Assembly (NCBI GenBank): GCA_965261105.1
Contig: CBDHCM010000006.1
Span: 2,914,001-2,978,000 of the forward strand
Source of the DNA: Aldehydirespirator sp965261105
GTDB lineage: Bacteria; Actinomycetota; Acidimicrobiia; Acidimicrobiales; Aldehydirespiratoraceae
Length of the DNA: 64,000 nt
Direction of reading: 5' to 3'
Part shown: positions 52,993 to 61,485 of the stretch, piece by piece
How positions within the stretch are numbered: position 1 is the first letter of the stretch
Layout: every line of letters begins with the position of its first letter
The notes under the pieces: model-generated
What the model was told of the DNA's origin: nothing
Seen by the model: only the letters and a program-made list of their open reading frames with translations
The model's database searches: none
Translations under genes and position numbers: made by a program

Positions 52993-53918
52993 ACGCGATC
53001 TCTTACGTCGTCACAGAACTGCACGAACGCGCCGACACCGGCAATCAGCCCTTCAAGCTGACCCTCGCGGTCGAATTTGGGGAAGTACCTTCCCATCGTC
53101 GTGAAGCATCGGCGAGGGACGTTGGTTTCGCTCGTCGCCACAGCCACTCCAACACCGCAGCGGTCGTCTGCATCCCCCCAGAGGTCAACCATCTGCGCGC
53201 TGAGCGGCGCAAGTTCAGGGTCGTTAGCGAGTGCTTCGATGCTGGTGAACTTGGCCAAGTACTCGAGCGCTCTGATATCGAGTTGATCGTATGCACTCTT
53301 GACGGTCGGACTGACTGCGCCTAATCCGGCGTAGTGCTTTATTTCCCAGAGCGAAAAGTGGAGCTCATTGTCATTTGCATCGCTCCACACGACAAGCCCA
53401 TCGCCGCCTGGTTCGGTCGCGTGAAAACTCGGGCCCTCAATGTGCCGCACCTGTCTTGCGCTGTGCGAAGGCATCGTGGCAGCCAAGCGAAACCAGATGA
53501 ACTCGGCGATCCAGCCGCGAAGGTGGACCGGCTCAGGGGAGGCCTCCGGCAGCCCAAAGACGGACCTGACGAACGGAGCCACACTGCGCCTCTCGTCGGC
53601 TGACAAGGTCGACGCACCACACACTGCGTCGCGCCAGCGCTCATAGATGGCCCCTGCCCCTCTGCATCGCCACCGCATCGCCGCGTCGGCCAGAACACAT
53701 GCCGCAATCTTTAGTCTGCTTGCGTCCGTCGATGGCACTGAAGCGGATCGCCAGACGCACTCCACGTTTCCGCCTTGGGCCACCTCCAGTACATCATCCA
53801 GGCCGGGGTGGGGATGCGTGGACGTCCCACACGAGCATGCGCCCGAGAAACCAGGAAACGGATCCTGCCATGCGCGTGGGGGCGTGCCTGCATGCGCGTT
53901 GTCGATCGAGATCGTCAT
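52977..53918 (-). CDS. PD-(D/E)XK-type nuclease (HamA/DUF1837-like)
   Basis: 313 aa from ATG 53918 (MTISIDNAHAGTPPRAWQDP), placed after AGAAGAGG; an upstream start at 53990 is weaker. Core: HLRGWIAEFIWFRLAATMPS, GPSFHATEPGGDGLVVWSDA, then LHFSLWEIKHYAGLGAVSPT, an Asp followed by E-x-K as in HamA nucleases (which have GExK-Y). The C-terminus has a HamA-like ending with AFVQFCDDVRDRVWIAL. It is co-translated with the helicase. In Hachiman the helicase holds the nuclease until it meets damaged or phage DNA. Confidence 0.65.
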   Translation of the reverse strand: MTISIDNAHAGTPPRAWQDPFPGFSGACSCGTSTHPHPGLDDVLEVAQGGNVECVWRSASVPSTDASRLKIAACVLADAAMRWRCRGAGAIYERWRDAVCGASTLSADERRSVAPFVRSVFGLPEASPEPVHLRGWIAEFIWFRLAATMPSHSARQVRHIEGPSFHATEPGGDGLVVWSDANDNELHFSLWEIKHYAGLGAVSPTVKSAYDQLDIRALEYLAKFTSIEALANDPELAPLSAQMVDLWGDADDRCGVGVAVATSETNVPRRCFTTMGRYFPKFDREGQLEGLIAGVGAFVQFCDDVRDRVWIAL

Positions 53919-54255
53919 CGCGCGCGCCTCTTCTGAGCGTCGATCCCAGCACCCGTCCGAGCGCGCGCCGTGGGCTTCACCGACAGCCAACCCCGACCGT
54001 ATTCATACGCCATTCCTGCACTGTAAGGCGGCACCGTCGCCGCGCCAGGCTTCAAAACTCCGCAGCGTCCGCTCAACACCACCAGACCCCGGACCGCTGG
54101 GGTGTAACACAGCAACAGGAGCCACCGTGAGCCTCATCGGGTTTCGCGCAGGCTCCGAGCGCCCGTACACAACACCCAGAGCCTAAGGATCTGTGCTGCT
54201 CTCTGAGCCTGGACCGTTGATGTGATGAGGCTGGGTTCTGTCGCGACACCCGCTC
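53919..54255. other. No recognised gene
   Basis: 337 bp between the nuclease start and the TetR stop. I see no coding sequence or clear hairpin. It should hold the promoter of the nuclease-helicase operon. Confidence 0.35.
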
Positions 54256-54930
54256 CTAGTCATCGGAGTGCGGTTCCGAGCGGGCCTCCGCAGCTGTGAT
54301 GCAGCCGATCAGCTTGACAACAAGAGCGTCCCAGTTGTCCGCGGCGGGAACATGGGACTTGTCGAGTCCCGCTGACAGCACCAGGTGAGTGCCGATCCCG
54401 ACGGCTTGGCACAGCAGAGCCAACGCCGTCGTGTCGAGCTCGGAGTCGACGATCCCGGCGTCCTTGCCTGCCTCGATGAGGCAGGCGAGCTGCTGGGCCT
54501 CCTCGTTGAGGAACCCGGCCAGCGCCGCCGCGATGGCGTCGCTGGCAACTGCGCTGCCGGCGGCTTGGATCACCACGCCACGGGCCTGGTCGGCCCCGGC
54601 AACACCCGAGCTGAACATTGCGATCATGTCGTGTGAGCGCATCGGGGCTGCGTCGAGATCCTTGAGCCTGCGCACCGGCAGGATCGCGCAGAGGGCATGG
54701 TCCACGGCCGCGGCTAGCAGATCGGCTTTGGAGGGCCAGCGCGCGTAGATCGCTCCTGTGGTCAATCCCGCCCGCCGCGCGATCTCGCTGACTCGGGCCC
54801 CGGCGAACCCGTGACGAGCGAACGAGCTGACCGCCGCGTCCAGCAGCCGCCCGGTCACCTCGGTGGGCACGGCTCGACATCGCTGAGCGAGGCCTGCAGT
54901 TGAGTACTGGAGTGAAGCATCCATAAGCAA
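54256..54930 (-). CDS. TetR-family transcriptional regulator
   Basis: 224 aa. N-terminal TetR helix-turn-helix: LLDAAVSSFARHGFAGARVS, then EIARRAGLTTGAIYARWPSK ADLL, near residues 28-75. The C-terminal ligand domain is variable (ALALLCQAVGIGTHLVLSAG). It is divergent from the frameshifted gene at 55091, the usual position of a repressor and its target; 160 bp lie between them. Start ATG 54930 or ATG 54924. Confidence 0.88.
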   Translation of the reverse strand: MLMDASLQYSTAGLAQRCRAVPTEVTGRLLDAAVSSFARHGFAGARVSEIARRAGLTTGAIYARWPSKADLLAAAVDHALCAILPVRRLKDLDAAPMRSHDMIAMFSSGVAGADQARGVVIQAAGSAVASDAIAAALAGFLNEEAQQLACLIEAGKDAGIVDSELDTTALALLCQAVGIGTHLVLSAGLDKSHVPAADNWDALVVKLIGCITAAEARSEPHSDD

Positions 54931-55090
54931 ACATTGACGGAAGCCAACACTATCACTGTTGAGTCGGCTGATTCGGCAACATCACTCAAATCTGTGACGT
55001 TTTGGTCCAGCGTCTGCTGGATGTTCGGCCGATTGCGGCGCCAACGCCGCTACAGGAGCGCTTTCACACCGCTGCCCCACACTGGCAGCT

Positions 55091-55577
55091 GTGACCAACG
55101 ATCCAGATGCGGGGAGCGTGATTGCGGCCGCGGACGCGGTCGGGGCGCCGCTGTCGGAGCTGTCACGGCTGTTGATGCATCACGAACCCACGATGACTGT
55201 GACCGTGCCGGACTGGGTCGCTGACCGGGTGATCTGCGCCGCGCGCCTCGGGGGTGTCACCGAACCGGTCACCGGGGCATGGCTGCTAGGGCACCTCCAG
55301 GATCGTCCACGCAGCCGAAGCCGACCGTCTCGACTTTCTGACCGAGAAGATCCCCGGCCTCGACATCGCCAACCCCGGCAGCGCACCGCACTGCCGGCAG
55401 CTGCAGGTGCAGACCCCAGGCGCCGAACTGTTCGTCGCGCTGGGATGGCTGGCCAAGCTGGCCAAAGCTCACATGCGCGACGTCGCCGCGCTCGGCGTCG
55501 CGTGGGGACTGGCCAGGCTGCATCACACCGCAGACGGACACGACTGCAGGTGCTCCGCATCGGTCGGTACGCCATAG
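55091..55577 (+). pseudogene. Frameshifted gene of unknown function
   Basis: GTG 55091 reads MTNDPDAGSVIAAADAVGAP and VPDWVADRVICAARLGGVTE to about 55295, then native-looking sequence continues one frame over: IVHAAEADRLDFLTEKIPGL, LQVQTPGAELFVALGWLAKL and ending at TAG 55575-55577. A single-base change near 55295-55300 explains it. About 160 residues in total, small and helical. No family recognised. It is divergent from the TetR gene and may be its target. Confidence 0.5.
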
Positions 55578-55782
55578 TGCGCCAACGCATCATCTAGGCA
55601 GGAACCGACGTTGACGTCTTGTCCCTCGGCAACGCCTTCGCCAGCGATCGCTTCAGAGAGTGCATTCGCTAGTTGGCGCAGCCGTTGATGTCCGGCTTGG
55701 GTGAGTGGCATTGGGCGACCGATCCCTGTGTTCTATCTCTGCAGTGGTGGGGGCATCCGGGTCAAAGGGGGCGGTGTCGTTG

Positions 55783-58743
55783 CTAAAGACGGCTGATGCT
55801 GATGCCAGCGTCGGCCTGAGCCACCAGCGCTTTGATCTCGTCCGCGGTCTGCTGGTCGCCGATGAGGGTGATGTTGGTGAGCTGGTTGAGGTGGATGACT
55901 CTCCCGGCGTCGACTGCGTGGGCGAGTTCGCGCAGTAGGTGGGCGAGTTCGTCGTTGCCGGCGTCGGGGTCGATGTTGGTGTTGACGTTGATGCTGGCGA
56001 TCCAATGCGCGTCAGCGTCTGATGGTGGCGAGTCAGGCGTCCCTCCCGGCTCGCCGCCGGTGCCGGCCGATCCGGAGGGTCCGGTCGGCGTCGCTGTCTC
56101 ATCCTCGGGCTCAGTCTCGTTGTCGGTTTGGGGCGTCTCGGATGGTTCGTCGGGGATGGGGCGGCGGAGTCGGATCGTTGTCGAGGCGAGGTTGACGTCG
56201 CCGGGGTTGTTGGCCTGATAGTGGCCGCCTGTGCTGAACAGTTCTAGGTCGCCTGCGGCGACGGCCTCATATACGGCTGCGGCGAGTTCGGCTTCGCCGG
56301 TTGGCAGCAGCGGTTTGTGGGGGTTGTTCCAGAAACTGTCGCGGATCTCGGCGAGGGGCAGCCCGTCGTCGTTGGGTCGCAGGTTGGCGAGCAGCATCTG
56401 GGCGTTGAGTTCGCCGGGTCGGGCGGCTTTGGATGCGTCGCGCAGTTCGGACCACACATCGGCGCCTGACAGGGCGGTGAGGGCGTCGCGTTGGATGCGC
56501 CGGAACTCGATGTCGCGGTCGTGCTCGCCCGTGGGTGCGAGGTAGACGATGTGCTTGTAACAGAGCCGGACGCGCTTGTCGAGCTGCTCAAGGGCTTCGC
56601 GTTCCTGCCGCTTCGCATGTTCGAGCGTCTGGGGGTCGTCGCGCACCGAGTCGATCTCGGCGACATTGCGGCAGGCGAGCCATTCGCGGGCGAGGCCCCG
56701 AGCCTGGGCGCGCAGCGCGGTGTGGGCGCACGCGAACACCGCCGAGGACGCCCACCCGACGCTGAGCGCCTTGGGTCCGAGACCCATCGCTGCGGTGAGC
56801 GCCTCGCGTGTGGCCGAGTCGTCGCCGTTGAACAGCGAGAACCACCGCGAGTCGAGGATCACCAGCCGGGTCTGGTGCTTGTTGTCGATACCCGCCGAGG
56901 CGATCACATCGAGGCATCCCTGCACCGTGGCCCCGACTTCTGGGACCGGCCCGCCGTCGACGCAGATGACGCGGTCGAACGGCCCCGAACTGCGTTGAGC
57001 GAGCGTGAAGGCGCGGTCTGTGATGGCTGTCTCGCGTTCGCTTTCGGGGACGGCCTCGCGGGCGGCGCGGGTGAGCATCGCGAGCGTGTTGCGGGTCTCG
57101 AAGAACCAACGCCGCGGCACCGACTTGCCCTTGCCGGCGATCACATCCACCGACGCCAGCCCCTCGGGGGGTTCGAGGTCCTGCAGCACGCCCTCGGCGT
57201 CGCCGACGGTGTAGGCGGGGTCCGGCACGAACGACGCGGCTAGCAGTTCGGGCTCGGTGGCGCCTTGGTGTCCTGTCGTGCGGGGGCACAGCGACCGCAC
57301 GAACATGGCGGTGGCCATCCGCTGCGCGGCGTGCGGGTTCGCCTCGGACCAGTCCTGGTCTGCTCGGTTGGTGTCGATGTTGCGGGCTGCGCCGCGCTGG
57401 GGGTGGTGCGGGTCGGCTATGTCGGTGGCGGCCACCTCGCGCAGGTTGGTCTGGGTGCGGCTCTCCGAGACGAGCCCAGAGTCGAGCAGCGCCTCGCGCA
57501 CCACCGGCGAGTCGAGCAGCAGGTCGCCGCTGCCGATCAATTGCGGCGTCCACTCCCCCGTCGCGGCCCGCACGGTGTGTTCGCAGGCGGCGGCGGCGAA
57601 CACTCTGATCGTTGAGCGCACCTTCTGGAACCCGGCGTGGTGTGACCATTCGTTCTCTGCGAGGTCGATCAACTCGGGATGGAACGGATAGCTGCGCCGC
57701 AGCCGCTCTAGGAAGCCAGCTCCGTGGTAGTCGCCGGCGAGCCGGTCGAACGCCTTGTTGTGCCATCCAGCAGTGACAGATCCGTCGAACAGGCCGGCGG
57801 CGGCCTCCACCGCATCTGGCGGCGGGGGTTCGGCGAAGAGGCGGCGTTGGATGATCTGAGCGAAGTCGCCGCCTGAGGTGACGGTGGCGGGGCGGGCGTT
57901 GCGGGTGAGCAGCGCTTCAAGTTCGCGGCGCAAAGCGGCGCCCTCGGTGGTGAGGGCCATGTCGTCGGCGTCGGTGGCGATCATGACGACCACCGCGGCA
58001 CAGCGGTCGACGGTATTGAGCGTGTCGAGCAGTGCCCGCAAGAACGCCATGTCCTGCACCGCTGCGGCGTGGTCGGCTGCGGCCGCGACGCGCAGATAGT
58101 CCATGACCTCGTCGATGAGAACCAGGACGGGACGGCCCACCGATCGCAGCGCCTCAGCGAGCTTGTCCTTGTGGGCGGTGTGGCCGCTGAACGCCTTGTA
58201 GCGGTTGTAGTCGGTGTCGAACAGCCGCCACAGGAACCGTTCGCCGAGGCTGCGAGCGGGACCGTAGTCCTCCTCGGCTGCGGTGGTGTTGTCGCAATCG
58301 AGCACCACGCACATCGGGTTGTCGAGATCCTCAGCGACCTTGCCGACCCCGACCATGTCGGTGACGGCCCTGGCCACGCTCTGCCCGAGCGGAGTGGCGG
58401 CGAGTTGCTGGGGGTTGGTGGCGAGGTGCCACAGCCCGACAAGGCCGTGGGACTTGCCTCCGCCCATCGCCTGCCCGAGGTGCCACACCGCCGCTGGGGC
58501 GGCTGATGGCGGGCCTGCGAGACGGATCGCTATGCGAGCCATCAGATCAAGCAGCGACGGAGACGGGTGTGTGATCGCCGCGTAGTCGGCAGGTGCCGCG
58601 TAGGCGACTGGGGTGTCGGTGCCTTTGCGGCCGTACACGGCGTCGTGCAGCGACATGCGCACATCATCGGCACCGCCGCTGGCGGCAATCTCGGCACGCA
58701 GGCCCATTGCCTGCCACCAGGGAACGATCGGTGCGCTGGGCAT
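55783..58743 (-). CDS. DUF499-family P-loop ATPase (BrxC/PglY-like)
   Basis: 986 aa. Walker A is HLGQAMGGGKSHGLVGLWHL near residue 110, in the GxxxGGGKSH form typical of DUF499. Walker B is PVLVLIDEVMDYLRVAA near residue 215. The long C-terminal part ends with an acidic Pro/Glu/Thr-rich linker and a small domain (VIHLNQLTNITLIGDQQTAD). DUF499 ATPases accompany methylases in BREX and related systems. It is the third gene of the unit, 18 bp after the methylase stop. Confidence 0.85.
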   Translation of the reverse strand: MPSAPIVPWWQAMGLRAEIAASGGADDVRMSLHDAVYGRKGTDTPVAYAAPADYAAITHPSPSLLDLMARIAIRLAGPPSAAPAAVWHLGQAMGGGKSHGLVGLWHLATNPQQLAATPLGQSVARAVTDMVGVGKVAEDLDNPMCVVLDCDNTTAAEEDYGPARSLGERFLWRLFDTDYNRYKAFSGHTAHKDKLAEALRSVGRPVLVLIDEVMDYLRVAAAADHAAAVQDMAFLRALLDTLNTVDRCAAVVVMIATDADDMALTTEGAALRRELEALLTRNARPATVTSGGDFAQIIQRRLFAEPPPPDAVEAAAGLFDGSVTAGWHNKAFDRLAGDYHGAGFLERLRRSYPFHPELIDLAENEWSHHAGFQKVRSTIRVFAAAACEHTVRAATGEWTPQLIGSGDLLLDSPVVREALLDSGLVSESRTQTNLREVAATDIADPHHPQRGAARNIDTNRADQDWSEANPHAAQRMATAMFVRSLCPRTTGHQGATEPELLAASFVPDPAYTVGDAEGVLQDLEPPEGLASVDVIAGKGKSVPRRWFFETRNTLAMLTRAAREAVPESERETAITDRAFTLAQRSSGPFDRVICVDGGPVPEVGATVQGCLDVIASAGIDNKHQTRLVILDSRWFSLFNGDDSATREALTAAMGLGPKALSVGWASSAVFACAHTALRAQARGLAREWLACRNVAEIDSVRDDPQTLEHAKRQEREALEQLDKRVRLCYKHIVYLAPTGEHDRDIEFRRIQRDALTALSGADVWSELRDASKAARPGELNAQMLLANLRPNDDGLPLAEIRDSFWNNPHKPLLPTGEAELAAAVYEAVAAGDLELFSTGGHYQANNPGDVNLASTTIRLRRPIPDEPSETPQTDNETEPEDETATPTGPSGSAGTGGEPGGTPDSPPSDADAHWIASINVNTNIDPDAGNDELAHLLRELAHAVDAGRVIHLNQLTNITLIGDQQTADEIKALVAQADAGISISRL

Positions 58744-58761
58744 GGCTGGGGCTCCTCAGGG

Positions 58762-61485
58762 TTACAGCGGCAGCGGGATTTGCGCCGCGGCGCGGTCAGA
58801 TGCGATGCGATGGTCGCGTCTCGATGTCTCGGCTCGGGCGCAGATCTGCTGGCGGTTGCGGACCGCCCACGCCCAGACCTGTCCGTCGCTGTCGGCCTCC
58901 CCAACGACGCGGGCCATCTCCGCGGTGGCAGACCACAGCATCTCGTCACTGTCACGGCCAAGTGCCTGTAGGGCGTCGCCGATGTCGTTCACGGAGCGGC
59001 CCTCGACGGCGATCGCCATGACGAGGTCGATGACGGCGCTGTCGTCGCGCAATTCGATGCCGGCGGCGGCCTCGGCGCCGTAGGCGAGGCGGTTGCCTCC
59101 GCGTTCTCTGACGAGCAGCCCGACGGCTTCGCTGTCATCGAGGTCGTAGGAGAGGCGCTGCCAGCGTGCCTCTGACGCGGCGGCGACTCGTCGGGCATGC
59201 TGGCGGGCCCACGAAATAGCGAACCGGGTCCGTGTGTCGAAGTCGGTCAGTTTGAACTTGTCGATGCGGATGTCGGCGGCTTCTTCGACCGCCTTGTGGG
59301 CGAGCCCAAGTAGGCGGTCGAGAGGCACTGGTGCGCCGGTGAAGTCCGTTACCTCACTGTAGTTGCCGACGATCTCCATGGCTGGCGCGATCGCTGCCAT
59401 CCGCTGGTCAGAGGGCGCGAGTCCGTCGGCTTCCCAGCGGGGCACCAGTTCGGCGATCCGCTCTCGTATCTGCTCGGCAACCATCCTCATCTGCCCGGGA
59501 GGACGACTCGGGGCGGCAGATCGGCAAGCCATCATGATGGTGTTGTCGATGTACTCGCCGCCTTGTCGGCCGCCTTTCTCGGTGCTTGCGGGCCAGGAAC
59601 CGGTCAGCACGAGGCCGGCGTCGGAGATCGCCATGAGCACCCTGGCCCAGGCGTCGGGGTCGCCATGACCGAACACGATGCTGACCACACCGTCGGGACG
59701 GGTCTTGAGGCGGGCCTGGTCGAGTGCTTTGGTGATGAGCGACTTGTAGTGCGCCTCGGTGCGGTGATCCGGCGGTGAATCCTTCTTGGGCTTTTTCTTG
59801 ATGACCGCCTCGAGAGTCTTCTCTTGCAGTTTGTCGGGGTCAGTGGTCACTCCGAACCACGGATGGGCTGTCACCAGCGCCCGTTTGAGCCACACGTACA
59901 TCAGATCAGAAGAGTCGCAGTAGTTGATCATCGAGTCATAGGGCGGATCGGTCACTACAGCGTCCAGACAGCCGTCCGGCAGCGGCAACTCCGTCGCAGA
60001 GCCTCGCTGCACCACCACCGGGCATCCCTGAGAGCGATCAAACTGCTTGCGGAGACTTCTGAGCGTGTGGGAGGCGAGAGAGCCCCAGGTGCTTGGTCCG
60101 GCGCCGCACCCCGTCTCGAAGTAGTCGAAACTGTGCGAAATGCTCGACTCGTTGAAGTACAGGTGTCGAACACATTGGCGGGGCGTCTGCAGTGAGACGC
60201 TGCGGGTGCTGTAGTTCATCCTTCGCACAAGGTTGGCTGCCGCGTAGCCGGTCAGCGCTGCCGCGTAGTCGCGACAGACGCCAGCGGTCAGCATCTCTCG
60301 ACAGATGCCGTCGATGATGCGAGCCAGCCGCACGAAGCCGAGAGTCTGACGGGGATTGCACAGCTCGCCCCAACTGGCGTACCCATACCCGACGGGGGCG
60401 ATGTAGCGCGACAGCCCAGGGTCTATGCGTTCCCCGGGCACTGCCGAGAGGCCCGGGCCGAAAGGTCCTTCGCTCTCTAGTGCGGCAGCGACGCCGGGCA
60501 GTCCGTCTAGGTCGGCGGGTGTCCGGGCGCGGTATCGCTTGCCGACAGCTTCGTCTATGTCGGCCACGACCATCAGCGCCTCGTCGCGCAACCCGTCGCG
60601 CATCATCCGCCTCAGCGTCTCGAGCGGGTGCATATGGCCGCAGAAGGAGCAGACGCCGCTCTTGCCCTGTCTCCCCGGGATCTTCACCAGCGTCGGCTGC
60701 GCCGTCGGACGTCCGTCGTGGACTTCGGCAGCGAATGTGCCTGCGGCACCGTCGGCGATGATCCGGTAAGCCTGCCCGGGATCGTTCTTCTTGTCGGTGG
60801 CGTTGCGGAGAGCGAGGCTGCCGGTAAGCGGGAAGCGCCTGCTGCAGTTGACACATGGCAGGGTGACGGCCCACACATATCCCCACGGCCGCTTGCCATC
60901 AACAATCGGGTAGAACTCGCCCATCGCCTCGGCGTATCGCTGCCCCACCAGGTCGAGCACGAATCGGACATCGCGCAGCAGCCGCGGCTCTGGATCATCC
61001 AGCAACTTGCCTGAGGCTGGTGCGGCGTAGCCGTCGAAGGGCAGGTCGGGCTCGTCGTCCCAGTCGCGCATCGGGTAGTCGGCGAGCAGCATCCCTGCGA
61101 GCGTCGCCACGGGCGAATAGTCGATGCCCCACGCCTTCACTCCGAGCCGGCCGGCTTCGAGCGGGATCATGGCCCGCCCCGAGAATGGGTCGCAGATTCG
61201 TGCGCCGTTGGGGTAGTGCTTGGCGAGTTCGGCACGGAGTTCTGTGTTGGCTGAGTCGTAGCCGGTCATCGCTTCGCGCACGAGGTCTTTGAGACGTGCC
61301 TGTTCGTTGGGGTCGTCGTCGGGCCAGGGCAGCAGTGAGCAGATCACAGCGGCTTTGGCCTGCGCGAGCGGCCGGGACGCGAACCATGTGAACAGGCTCT
61401 TCTCCGCGAAACCGGTGCCCCACCCCTTGGCGGAGTGCTCGGAGACTTCGGCGCAGGGGAACCAGCGTTCGATCATGCGGGTCAT
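58762..61485 (-). CDS. DUF1156 zinc-ribbon adenine DNA methylase (PglX-like)
   Basis: 907 aa. The N-terminus MTRMIERWFPCAEVSEHSAK with WFASRPLAQAKAAV is the DUF1156 signature. SAM motif I: GARICDPFSGRAMIPLEAGR. Zinc ribbon: CVNCSRRF and CSFCGHMH. Catalytic motif IV: LDAVVTDPPYDSMINYCD (DPPY, N6-adenine). It would mark host DNA and/or act in phage exclusion with the DUF499 and helicase partners. ATG 61485 overlaps the helicase stop (ATGA). Confidence 0.87.
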   Translation of the reverse strand: MTRMIERWFPCAEVSEHSAKGWGTGFAEKSLFTWFASRPLAQAKAAVICSLLPWPDDDPNEQARLKDLVREAMTGYDSANTELRAELAKHYPNGARICDPFSGRAMIPLEAGRLGVKAWGIDYSPVATLAGMLLADYPMRDWDDEPDLPFDGYAAPASGKLLDDPEPRLLRDVRFVLDLVGQRYAEAMGEFYPIVDGKRPWGYVWAVTLPCVNCSRRFPLTGSLALRNATDKKNDPGQAYRIIADGAAGTFAAEVHDGRPTAQPTLVKIPGRQGKSGVCSFCGHMHPLETLRRMMRDGLRDEALMVVADIDEAVGKRYRARTPADLDGLPGVAAALESEGPFGPGLSAVPGERIDPGLSRYIAPVGYGYASWGELCNPRQTLGFVRLARIIDGICREMLTAGVCRDYAAALTGYAAANLVRRMNYSTRSVSLQTPRQCVRHLYFNESSISHSFDYFETGCGAGPSTWGSLASHTLRSLRKQFDRSQGCPVVVQRGSATELPLPDGCLDAVVTDPPYDSMINYCDSSDLMYVWLKRALVTAHPWFGVTTDPDKLQEKTLEAVIKKKPKKDSPPDHRTEAHYKSLITKALDQARLKTRPDGVVSIVFGHGDPDAWARVLMAISDAGLVLTGSWPASTEKGGRQGGEYIDNTIMMACRSAAPSRPPGQMRMVAEQIRERIAELVPRWEADGLAPSDQRMAAIAPAMEIVGNYSEVTDFTGAPVPLDRLLGLAHKAVEEAADIRIDKFKLTDFDTRTRFAISWARQHARRVAAASEARWQRLSYDLDDSEAVGLLVRERGGNRLAYGAEAAAGIELRDDSAVIDLVMAIAVEGRSVNDIGDALQALGRDSDEMLWSATAEMARVVGEADSDGQVWAWAVRNRQQICARAETSRRDHRIASDRAAAQIPLPL

